DNA of 64,000 nucleotides, taken from contig JAGRKE010000014.1 in assembly GCA_020442385.1 (NCBI GenBank), positions 62,001-126,000 on the forward strand. Reading direction: 5' to 3'. The translations under genes and the position numbers were made by a program. The notes below the pieces were generated by a model that searched no databases, was not told where the DNA came from, and worked only from the letters and a program-made list of their open reading frames with translations. Numbering within the stretch: the stretch's first letter is position 1; each line of letters opens with the position of its first letter. Source of the DNA: Alphaproteobacteria bacterium. GTDB lineage: Bacteria; Pseudomonadota; Alphaproteobacteria; Micavibrionales; Micavibrionaceae. Shown one piece after another: positions 28,567-36,644 of this stretch.

Positions 28567-28595
28567 ACAAACCGTACCCCGAGGATACGGCTTGT
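28567..28595 (-). terminator. Long hairpin between tig and clpP
   Basis: A 13-base stem with a 3-base TCG loop, unbroken if two G-U pairs are allowed, followed on the minus strand by TTGTCT. It could end the tig message or act as an attenuator or stabiliser ahead of clpP. The T tract is poor, so the terminator role is moderate. Confidence 0.6.
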
Positions 28596-28626
28596 TCAAG
28601 TGTGTAATGATTCAAATATCAGAGAA

Positions 28627-30087
28627 TTAAGAGGCTTTTTTCTTTGAAGCCGGTTTTTTAGCCGGTGCTTTTTTAGCCGCAGGCTTCTTCGCCGCGGCTT
28701 TTTTTCCATCCTTCGCTGAAGCTTCGGAGGACTTACGCTTCGGCTTTTCTTCCGCTTCGTCCTCATCCAGAGCCTTCATCAGCTCTTCAGGGCTAATTTC
28801 TTTTTCCTTCACCTCGGCCAGCTCGACAATATAGTCGACAACCTTCTCTTCGAAGATTGGCGCACGCAGAGATTCAAGCGCTTGCGGGTTCTTTGAGTAG
28901 TAATCAAAGACCTCTTTTTCCTGCCCCGGATATTTCTGCGCCTCGGTAATCACCGCGCGCTGAAGTTCCTGATCGGCAACGGTCAGTTTGTTGTCACGGC
29001 CAATGGCTGACAAAATCAGACCCAGACGCACACGGCGATCCGCGATGTCTTTGAACTCAGCCTTTTCTTTATCGCTCAACTCTTCTTTATCCGCATCGGG
29101 ATTACGCTGACGGTCCAGCTCAATCTGGTCGAGGATGTTTTTGTGCTCAATCTCCAGCATCGTTGGCGGCACATCGAATTTGTGCTTCTCATCCAGAACA
29201 TCCAGCAGATTTTTCTTCAAAACCAGACGCGAATTGAAATCCAGCTCGTTTTGCAGCTGCTCTTCCACCGCTGTTTTCAGAGCCTTCACATCATCCAAAC
29301 CAAGGGATTTGGCAAAGTCGTCATCAATTTTGGCTTCGGCAGGCTCATGAATTTCATGAAGCTTACATTCGAAAATTGCATCACGGCCGGCCAGTTCCGT
29401 CGCACCGTAATTTTCGGGGAAGGCAACCTTTACATCCTTGCTCTCACCAACCTTTAGGCCAATCAACTGGTCTTCGAAACCGGGGATGAATTGACCACTA
29501 CCCAGTCTTAGGCGAAAGCCTTCGGATTTCATACCATCGTGGTGAACATCATCATCGGCGGTGCGGCCATCGAAATCAAACACGATTGTATCGCCCTCTT
29601 TGGCGCCGCGCTTTGTTTCAACCTTTTTGGTGGATGTGTTGTTGGCGGCAATACGCTCCAGCGCCTCATCAACAGATTTTGCATCCGGCTTGGCCACCAG
29701 CTTTTGCAGCTTCAAACCCTTCAGGTCTGTAATTTCGAATTTCGGCAGAACCTCAACATTCATGGAATAAACAAGATCATTGCCCTGACCAAAGTCTTTG
29801 CTTTTCACTTCGATTTTCGGCTGAATCGCAGGCTCCAGCTTTTTATCTTTCATCACTTTGGCTGATGTTTCATTTACGATCTTCTCCAGAACCTCACCCA
29901 AAATGGCGTTGCCGTATTTTTGTTTTACAATTTTCAACGGCACTTTACCGGGACGAAAACCGGGCTGGCGAATTGTTTTTGCAATCTCAGCAATCTTTTG
30001 ATCTGTTGCCGCATCGATCTCTTTCGCGGCAATTGTGATTTCCATTTCGTGTGTCAGACCTTCGGCCTTTAATTCTTTTACCTGCAT
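28627..30087 (-). CDS. tig: Trigger factor
   Basis: Ribosome-bound peptidyl-prolyl isomerase and nascent-chain chaperone. The N-terminal ribosome-docking signature appears as GFRPGKVPLKIVKQ, then the FKBP-type domain (GDTIVFDFDGRT) and the C-terminal chaperone arms. The last 50 residues are an Ala/Lys-rich tail (repeats like AAKKPAAKKAPAKK) as in several alphaproteobacteria. The frame opens at 30096, but the family begins MQV, and ATG 30087 has AGAAG at a better distance, so I use it (486 residues). Confidence 0.96.
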   Translation of the reverse strand: MQVKELKAEGLTHEMEITIAAKEIDAATDQKIAEIAKTIRQPGFRPGKVPLKIVKQKYGNAILGEVLEKIVNETSAKVMKDKKLEPAIQPKIEVKSKDFGQGNDLVYSMNVEVLPKFEITDLKGLKLQKLVAKPDAKSVDEALERIAANNTSTKKVETKRGAKEGDTIVFDFDGRTADDDVHHDGMKSEGFRLRLGSGQFIPGFEDQLIGLKVGESKDVKVAFPENYGATELAGRDAIFECKLHEIHEPAEAKIDDDFAKSLGLDDVKALKTAVEEQLQNELDFNSRLVLKKNLLDVLDEKHKFDVPPTMLEIEHKNILDQIELDRQRNPDADKEELSDKEKAEFKDIADRRVRLGLILSAIGRDNKLTVADQELQRAVITEAQKYPGQEKEVFDYYSKNPQALESLRAPIFEEKVVDYIVELAEVKEKEISPEELMKALDEDEAEEKPKRKSSEASAKDGKKAAAKKPAAKKAPAKKPASKKKAS

Positions 30088-30116
30088 AACGCTCATCTTC
30101 TTTTATCTGTGTTTTA

Positions 30117-30202
<86 letters not shown>

Positions 30203-30278
30203 AAAATACATATCCATGTGGTTTGATGCGAGGTTTTAACGCACCTTCCGGCAAATTCCAAGTGTTATTTGGGGATTT

Positions 30279-30689
30279 TTACGGCTCTATTTGTACATTC
30301 AGCGCATCGCCGAGAGCGCAAACAACGTTTGAGGCGATATATTGACGGACGTGATCGCCGCTACCGAAGAACTTGCCGTTTACAACAAGGCTTGAAACAT
30401 AGTTCTTTACCTCTTCGGAAAACATATCCAACGCCTCTGGTGAAATTTTGAGCTTAAAATCGGGCAGCGCCGTCAATGTCTCAAGCGCTTTTGAAATATT
30501 CTGCGCCACTTTATCAGCCAGATCGCCGCCATCAACAAACGCTTCGGGCCCGCGTCCGACATTTTCATTAATCACCAACGTCGCATCACTTACAGCATTC
30601 GAAATCTCGGAAAATTCGCGGGCATATTTCGTTTTTGTCTCCAAAAGTTCAGCTTTTTTGTGAATGCTTACATCTGAAACAAATGTCAT
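30279..30689 (-). CDS. Hypothetical protein
   Basis: A 136-residue soluble protein, MTFVSDVSIHKKAELLETKT onwards, mostly helical in look with no signal peptide, membrane segment or recognisable motif. AAGGAG lies 8 bases ahead of the ATG at 30689, which supports expression. It lies between nnrD (upstream, 75 bases) and tRNA-Leu. I cannot assign a function. Confidence 0.65.
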   Translation of the reverse strand: MTFVSDVSIHKKAELLETKTKYAREFSEISNAVSDATLVINENVGRGPEAFVDGGDLADKVAQNISKALETLTALPDFKLKISPEALDMFSEEVKNYVSSLVVNGKFFGSGDHVRQYIASNVVCALGDALNVQIEP

Positions 30690-30764
30690 GGCATGGTCTC
30701 CTTTAAAACAGCGAAGACATTATAAGATATGTAAAAATATAACAAGCTTTTCTTACTCTCTTGC

Positions 30765-31526
30765 TTATACAAGCAGGTCCTGCAAAACCGAGGGAATAGC
30801 GCCAGGCAGATCACTGGCCACAAGCCCCGACCCTATACGCACACCGCATTCACCGTGAATCCACACCGCCGCGCAAGCCGCATCAAAGGGCTCCATCCCC
30901 TGCCCTATAAACCCGGCAATCATGCCCGCCAGCACATCGCCCGTTCCCGCACTGGCCAAATACGGTGAGGCATGTGTATTGATCACCACACGCCCGTCCG
31001 GCGCGGCAATCACGGTCTGCTCGCCTTTGAGCACGATAACCGCGCCGCTTTTACGGGCAGCCGCCACGGCGCGCTCCTCCCGCGATCCTTTCAGATCGGG
31101 AAAGACCCGAGCGAATTCCCCTTCATGCGGAGTCAGCACAAAATGACCGCCCAGCGTTCCCGGCAAATCGTTCAGCGCATCGGCATCCAGAACCGTCGGC
31201 AAGATAGAGCTGTAATCCGGCGTCTTTGAAACACCGCCCGAGCCATAGAGCTTAACCGTGACGCGTTCATCGTCCCAATCCAGATCATCGCGCACCAGAA
31301 TATGCGGCCTCAAAGTTTCGCGGTAAATCTCTCCCACACCCGGCGGGGCCAAAACCGTGACCAGCCCGGCCCCGGTCCGCGCGCATCCTTCTGCCGCCAG
31401 CCGCGTCGCGCCCGTCAATTCAGGCGCACCGTAAATCACGACATGACCATAATCATATTTATGGGACGCACCGACTTTGCGCGGAATTTTATCAGACCAG
31501 AGAGATGGGGTATTTTCTTGTGTCAT
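30765..31526 (-). CDS. nnrD: ADP-dependent NAD(P)H-hydrate dehydratase, dehydratase domain only
   Basis: Repairs hydrated NADH and NADPH using ADP. The ribokinase-like core is visible: YGHVVIYGAPELTGATRLAAEGCARTGAG in pieces, VLDADALN, LTPHEGEFARVF and the C-terminal SAGTGDVLAGMIAGFIGQG. The epimerase (NnrE) half that is fused in many bacteria is missing. The frame runs upstream through tRNA-His, so the long version is an artefact. The ATG at 31526 has GGAGG 9 bases before it and gives 253 residues. NADH-hydrate repair fits a genome strong in NADH oxidation. Confidence 0.93.
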   Translation of the reverse strand: MTQENTPSLWSDKIPRKVGASHKYDYGHVVIYGAPELTGATRLAAEGCARTGAGLVTVLAPPGVGEIYRETLRPHILVRDDLDWDDERVTVKLYGSGGVSKTPDYSSILPTVLDADALNDLPGTLGGHFVLTPHEGEFARVFPDLKGSREERAVAAARKSGAVIVLKGEQTVIAAPDGRVVINTHASPYLASAGTGDVLAGMIAGFIGQGMEPFDAACAAVWIHGECGVRIGSGLVASDLPGAIPSVLQDLLV

Positions 31527-31552
31527 AAACATGGCCCTCCAGCAGAGGAAAA

Positions 31553-31628
31553 TGGGGCGACTGACGGGGTTCGAACCCGCGACAACTCGGATCACAACCG
31601 AGGGCTCTACCGCTGAGCTACAGTCGCC
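31553..31628 (-). tRNA. tRNA-His (GTG)
   Basis: Minus-strand cloverleaf with the histidine-specific extra base G-1 opposite C73. The acceptor GCGACTG pairs with CAGTCGC, the anticodon loop TTGTGAT in stem CTCGG/CCGAG gives GTG, the T loop is TTCGAAC, and CCA is encoded. Confidence 0.97.
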
Positions 31629-31747
31629 ACATCGCGTCTCCCACAAAGCAGGAGGCAAATCGGATTGTCTTCTGTATATCTTTATGGTAGCTCTGGTCAA
31701 GTTTTTGTATAACAAAATTCAACAAAATTTCCTCAGGAGTACCTGCC

Positions 31748-33181
31748 GTGAGCGCCCATATTCTAAAATTTAAGAACAACACCGAACTTGTGAAATACAT
31801 CGATGACCAAGACGTACAGTTCATCGACTTTAATTTCACCGATCTGCGCGGTAAATGGCACCACATGACGATCCATTCCAACGTTTTAGATTCTGACCTT
31901 CTCAAAAACGGGATATTCTTTGACGGTTCCTCTATTGAAGGCTGGCAGGCGATCAATGAATCAGACATGCAGCTTATGCCCGATATCGGCCATGTTGTGA
32001 CCGACCCGTTCGCGGCGCAGCGCACAATCAAGATTTTCTGTGATGTTTATGACCCTGCCGACGGCAAGCCGTATAATAAAGACCCCCGCTCTATCGCGAA
32101 AGCCGCAGAGACGTATGTGAAAGAGTCCGGCGCAGGGGACGCCGCTTATTTCGGCCCTGAAGCCGAGTTTTTCATTTTTGATGATGTGAAAATTCATACC
32201 GAGCCGCACCATGTCGGCTTTCAAATCGACAGCGAGGAAGGTCCGTACAATTCCGGCCGTGACTATGAGACAGGCAATATGGGCCACCGCCCGCGCCTCA
32301 AAGGCGGCTATATTCCCGAAGCACCCGTTGATCAACTCTCTGATATTCGCGGCGAGATGCTCACCGTGATGCAATCCATGGGCGTTGCCGTTGAAAAGCA
32401 CCACCACGAGGTTGCCCCAAGCCAGTGTGAGCTTGGCATTCTTTATTCAACACTGGTGGGTAGCGCCGATAACATCCAGATTTATAAACATGTCGTGCAT
32501 AACGTGGCCAACAGCTACGGCAAAACCGCGACTTTCATGCCAAAACCAATCTTTGGTGATAACGGCTCTGGCATGCATGTGCACCAATCAATCTGGAACA
32601 AGGGTAAGCCCCTGTTCGCGGGCGATAAATATGCCGGCCTGTCTGAAACCGCGCTGTTTTATATTGGCGGCATTATCAAGCACGCACGCGCGCTCAACGC
32701 CTTTACCAACCCGACAACCAACAGCTATAAACGCCTCGTACCCGGCTATGAAGCGCCGGTTCTGCTCGCCTACTCCGCGCGCAACCGCTCCGCCTCTTGC
32801 CGCATTCCGCAATCTGGCGATTCACCAAAGGCTAAGCGCGTAGAAGTGCGCTTCCCTGACCCGCTGGCAAACCCGTATCTCGCCTTTGCCGCGATGCTGA
32901 TGGCTGGTCTTGATGGGATTGCCAATAAAATTCACCCCGGTGAAGCGATGGATAAAGACCTCTATAAATTACCCAAAGACGAATTGGCTAAAATCCCGAC
33001 TGTCTGTCATTCCCTGCGCGCGGCTGTGAACGCGCTCAAGGATGATCACGCCTTCCTGTTAAAAGGCGATGTGTTCTCGAAAGATTTGATCGAGTCTTAC
33101 ATTGATCTGAAAATGGAAGAGATCGAGCTGTTTGAAACGATGGTGCATCCGGTCGAATACCAGATGTATTATTCATCCTAA
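31748..33181 (+). CDS. glnA: Glutamine synthetase type I
   Basis: ATP-dependent synthesis of glutamine from glutamate and ammonia, as a dodecamer. The start is GTG at 31748 with AGGAG 8 bases upstream. Active-site blocks are FFDGSSIEGWQ, YFGPEAEFFIFD, KHHHEVAPSQCELG, NGSGMHVHQS and VPGYEAPVLLAYSARNRSA. Tyr406 in DKDLYKLP sits in the adenylylation loop, so control by GlnE is expected. PII gene glnB, commonly just upstream of glnA in this group, is not here. Confidence 0.98.
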   Translation: MSAHILKFKNNTELVKYIDDQDVQFIDFNFTDLRGKWHHMTIHSNVLDSDLLKNGIFFDGSSIEGWQAINESDMQLMPDIGHVVTDPFAAQRTIKIFCDVYDPADGKPYNKDPRSIAKAAETYVKESGAGDAAYFGPEAEFFIFDDVKIHTEPHHVGFQIDSEEGPYNSGRDYETGNMGHRPRLKGGYIPEAPVDQLSDIRGEMLTVMQSMGVAVEKHHHEVAPSQCELGILYSTLVGSADNIQIYKHVVHNVANSYGKTATFMPKPIFGDNGSGMHVHQSIWNKGKPLFAGDKYAGLSETALFYIGGIIKHARALNAFTNPTTNSYKRLVPGYEAPVLLAYSARNRSASCRIPQSGDSPKAKRVEVRFPDPLANPYLAFAAMLMAGLDGIANKIHPGEAMDKDLYKLPKDELAKIPTVCHSLRAAVNALKDDHAFLLKGDVFSKDLIESYIDLKMEEIELFETMVHPVEYQMYYSS

Positions 33182-33192
33182 ATTTCAGAACT

Positions 33193-34374
33193 TTATTTCG
33201 CCGCGATCGAGTCGACCGTGGGCTTAAGCATTTTCATGACCAGCTTGAAGGTCTCTGTATTGCGTGACCACAGCGCATAATCTTCCTCGCGCGAAGGTGT
33301 GTAAAGCGTCACGAAATAAAAGTAATCCCCGGCAGAGAGCAGGCTCGTCCATATCTCATAATTCGACAGGCGGTCATTCTGATCGTTGATTTTATACGCT
33401 TTAAAGCGAGCAAACTCGAAGAATTCATCGACCGCGATATAATCTTCAATCTCAACAGGCTCGCCGTAGCTCAACCCCCGTTCCTGAAGCCCTGCCTCAT
33501 AAGCTTTAATTTCTGCTTCTAGAGATTCTGCGGCATAGGCCGAAACAATTTTAAAATCGATTTTACCATCTACGGCGGCGTTTCCGCTCGTATCCCCTTT
33601 AAACTGAACGGGGAAATTCACCAGCGAGGCCTCCATCACGTCAACAGAGCGAAACGGCGTAAAACGAATATCCCATGAAGACGGGTATGTCAGCTTGGCA
33701 ATATCGAGGAAATCAAAAGCCTTCATTTCCTCGACCAGCAAATCATCTTTCTTGTTGAGCAGTTTGAAGGAGTCCATCACCTGCGCCTGCAAAATTTTCT
33801 CATCATTCCAATTTTCGATTGGCAGTTTATATTCAGCCACAACCAAATTTGCGCCATTCACCTCAACGACCGAACGCACGGCATAGCTCTGCCCGCGCTC
33901 GAGAAGAACGCGCATCACTTCGGCACGGCTTTCTGAATGAACGCGGAAGCCCTCAACCGTGCTGCCTTCTGCCTTTAAATATTGCAGCAGCCATTGCTCA
34001 GCCGTCAGAGCAAAATCAAGCTTCATCGCCTTGATTTCCATCTGACTGCGCGGCCCCGTTACGCGCGGCGGGCTGTAAAAACGCGCCATCTCATTAAAGA
34101 TACGCGGGGCAAGCGAGAAATTCCCTTCACTCACACTGTTTGAAACGCTCCAATCTTTCGGATAGCGAATTTCAAATTTCAGATTTTCATTGCCCTTAGG
34201 CTCTTCGACCAGCAGGACGGTTTGCGCTTCAAATTCAGCCACAGGCAAAAGTTCAAAGCTCGGCATCGGCTTGGTATAATCACCGCCACCTTCCGCCGCA
34301 TGCGTTTGCACACCCGTCAAAGACAGGCTTAAACAAACCAAAAGCACAGTTATAATTTTACGCGCTGTCATCAT
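33193..34374 (-). CDS. Exported protein of unknown function
   Basis: A 393-residue protein with an N-terminal signal peptide (MMTARKIITVLLVCLSLSLTG, cleavage probably after HAA around residue 27), then a soluble periplasmic or secreted body. It appears to have two similar halves: each has a start such as NLKFEIRYPKDWSVSNSVS or FLDIAKLTYPSSWDIRFTP, suggesting two copies of a PsbP/DUF1795-like beta fold. That fold call is inference. The start is uncertain: ATGs at 34374 and 34371 and a TTG at 34380 are all possible. It converges with glnA 11 bases away. Confidence 0.75.
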   Translation of the reverse strand: MMTARKIITVLLVCLSLSLTGVQTHAAEGGGDYTKPMPSFELLPVAEFEAQTVLLVEEPKGNENLKFEIRYPKDWSVSNSVSEGNFSLAPRIFNEMARFYSPPRVTGPRSQMEIKAMKLDFALTAEQWLLQYLKAEGSTVEGFRVHSESRAEVMRVLLERGQSYAVRSVVEVNGANLVVAEYKLPIENWNDEKILQAQVMDSFKLLNKKDDLLVEEMKAFDFLDIAKLTYPSSWDIRFTPFRSVDVMEASLVNFPVQFKGDTSGNAAVDGKIDFKIVSAYAAESLEAEIKAYEAGLQERGLSYGEPVEIEDYIAVDEFFEFARFKAYKINDQNDRLSNYEIWTSLLSAGDYFYFVTLYTPSREEDYALWSRNTETFKLVMKMLKPTVDSIAAK

Positions 34375-34587
34375 ATTCAATTTAAAAAATTCCTGCTTTT
34401 GCGCCACACGGCCTCTTCTTTTACTTTAGCATATATATTTTGCCAGCGTCTAAGCCTTAAGCGCCCTTGATGAGGTTTTACCCTGTTATTCCACGATAAA
34501 ATAGCGCTCACACTTGATTTCCACATATTTTAAAGATAAGCACAGTGTAAGAAACAACACCAAAACTCTCTGTAAAGTATCTATCGC

Positions 34588-36621
34588 ATGTCAGATTTAT
34601 TTGCTTCTTCCGCCGCCAAGGACAACAGCTATGATGCCTCGGATATCGAGGTTCTGGAAGGTCTTGAGCCCGTCCGAAAGCGGCCCGGCATGTATATCGG
34701 CGGTACGGATGAGCGCGCGCTGCATCACCTCGCCGGGGAGGTTCTAGATAACTCGATGGACGAGGCTGTGGCCGGACATGCCGACTGGATCGAAATCTCT
34801 TTGGATGAAAATAATTACCTGACCATTCGCGATAACGGGCGCGGCATTCCTGTTGACGAGCATCCGAAATTCCCCGGCAAGTCGGCGTTGGAAGTTATCT
34901 TAACAACGCTGCATTCGGGCGGTAAATTCTCAAACAAATCTTACGCGACATCGGGCGGCCTGCACGGGGTAGGTATTTCCGTTGTAAACGCTCTGTCCGA
35001 TGATATGTGGGTCGAGGTTGCGCGCGATAAACAGCTGCATAAACAAAGCTTTTCCCGCGGCCTTCCAACCTCAAAACTGGAAGATTTAGGCAGCGTCAGC
35101 AACCGCCGCGGCACGGCCGTATGCTTTCACCCTGACCCGGAAATTTTCGGTGAAAAGGCCAGGTTTAAACCGGGCTGGCTATATCAGATGGCGCGCTCGA
35201 AAGCCTATCTGTATTCCGGGGTAAAAATCCGCTGGAAATGCGCGGAATCAATTATTCCCGCCGACAGCAAGGTTAAGACCGAAGATGAATTTCACTTTCC
35301 CGGCGGCTTAAGAGACTTCTTAGAGGCTTCGCTGCATGAGCGCCCGACCGTCACGCCCGAGCCTTTTTCCGGCAAAACCGACCTGCCTGATGGTGAGGGG
35401 CGCATTGAATTTGCAATGGCGTGGCCTGTTTTGGGTGAAGGCTTTATTCACTCCTACTGTAACACTATTCCCACTCCGCAGGGCGGCACACATGAAACAG
35501 GTTTTCGCAGCGCCATTTCGCGCGGACTTCGTGCGTACGGCGATATGATCGGCAAGAAAAAAGCCGCGATAATCACCGCCGATGATGTGATGATGAGTGC
35601 GGGAACGCTGCTTTCTGTCTTTATCAAAGATCCGCAATTCCAAGGGCAGACAAAAGAAAAGCTGGTCAATGCCAATGTCTCGCGCCTTGTTGATACATCC
35701 GTAAAAGATTATTTCGACCACTGGCTCTCCAGCAATCCTGATGCGAGCAATAAGTTGCTCGATGCGATTATCTTGCGCGCGGAAGAACGCCTGGCCAAAC
35801 GTGAAGAGCGTGTGCAATCGCGCAAAACCGCAACGCAGAAACTGCGCCTACCCGGCAAGCTGGCCGATTGCTCGCGCCGCGATGCGGAGGACACGGAGCT
35901 GTTCATCGTTGAGGGCGACAGCGCGGGCGGATCGGCCAAGCAGGGCCGCAACCGTGAAACCCAAGCCATTCTGCCTTTGCGCGGTAAAATCCTGAACGTC
36001 GTCAGCGCGACCAAAGATAAAATCCGAGCCAACCGCGAAATTCAGGATTTAATACAGGCCATCGGCACCGGCACGGGCAAAGATTTCGACCTGACCAAGC
36101 TGCGCTATGAGCGCATTATCGTGATGACCGATGCGGATGTGGACGGGGCGCATATTGCCTCGCTGCTGATTACATTCTTCTATACACAAATGCGCCCGTT
36201 GATCGAACATGGGCATCTGTTTATCGCCATGCCCCCGCTCTACCGCCTTGTGAGCGGCAATGTCAGCGCTTACGCCCGCGATGACGCACACAAAGATGAA
36301 TTGCTGGAAAGCGAATTCAAAGGCAAAACCAAAGTCGATATCAGCCGCTTTAAAGGTCTGGGCGAAATGCCGGCCAAGCAGCTGAAAGAAACCACCATGG
36401 ACCCAAAAAGCCGCATTCTGATGCGCGTGACCCTGCCCGATGCCATTCAGGCGCTGGGCATCACCTCCGAGCTTTCCGAGGATATGGAGGATCAAGATAT
36501 CCCGCCAAGCCCGCTGGTTGAGGTTGATGATCTGGTTGAACGCCTGATGGGTAAAAACGCGGAATCGCGCTTTGAGTTCATTCAAGACAACGCCGAATTC
36601 GCAACCGATATTGACGTTTAG
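34588..36621 (+). CDS. parE: DNA topoisomerase IV subunit B
   Basis: ATPase subunit of topoisomerase IV, used for decatenation of daughter chromosomes. The GHKL ATPase motifs are DEAVAGHAD, HSGGKF and GLHGVGISVVNALS, and the TOPRIM domain shows EGDSAGGSAKQGRNR and MTDADVDGAHI. At 677 residues it lacks the extra insertion of enterobacterial GyrB and reads as ParE. The partner parC is not in the window. The next gene begins 23 bases after the stop. Confidence 0.95.
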   Translation: MSDLFASSAAKDNSYDASDIEVLEGLEPVRKRPGMYIGGTDERALHHLAGEVLDNSMDEAVAGHADWIEISLDENNYLTIRDNGRGIPVDEHPKFPGKSALEVILTTLHSGGKFSNKSYATSGGLHGVGISVVNALSDDMWVEVARDKQLHKQSFSRGLPTSKLEDLGSVSNRRGTAVCFHPDPEIFGEKARFKPGWLYQMARSKAYLYSGVKIRWKCAESIIPADSKVKTEDEFHFPGGLRDFLEASLHERPTVTPEPFSGKTDLPDGEGRIEFAMAWPVLGEGFIHSYCNTIPTPQGGTHETGFRSAISRGLRAYGDMIGKKKAAIITADDVMMSAGTLLSVFIKDPQFQGQTKEKLVNANVSRLVDTSVKDYFDHWLSSNPDASNKLLDAIILRAEERLAKREERVQSRKTATQKLRLPGKLADCSRRDAEDTELFIVEGDSAGGSAKQGRNRETQAILPLRGKILNVVSATKDKIRANREIQDLIQAIGTGTGKDFDLTKLRYERIIVMTDADVDGAHIASLLITFFYTQMRPLIEHGHLFIAMPPLYRLVSGNVSAYARDDAHKDELLESEFKGKTKVDISRFKGLGEMPAKQLKETTMDPKSRILMRVTLPDAIQALGITSELSEDMEDQDIPPSPLVEVDDLVERLMGKNAESRFEFIQDNAEFATDIDV

Positions 36622-36644
36622 AAGCGCTTCTGTTCATTTAGAGC

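Noticed and set aside
31527-31715. N-terminal extension of nnrD
   Set aside because: It translates tRNA-His. The ATG at 31526 has a proper ribosome-binding site.
31629-31747. Sigma-54 promoter for glnA
   Set aside because: I looked for a GG-N10-GC element and found no convincing match.
36620-36631. AGAAGCGCTTCT palindrome at the parE stop
   Set aside because: No loop and no T run, so not a terminator. Probably coincidental.
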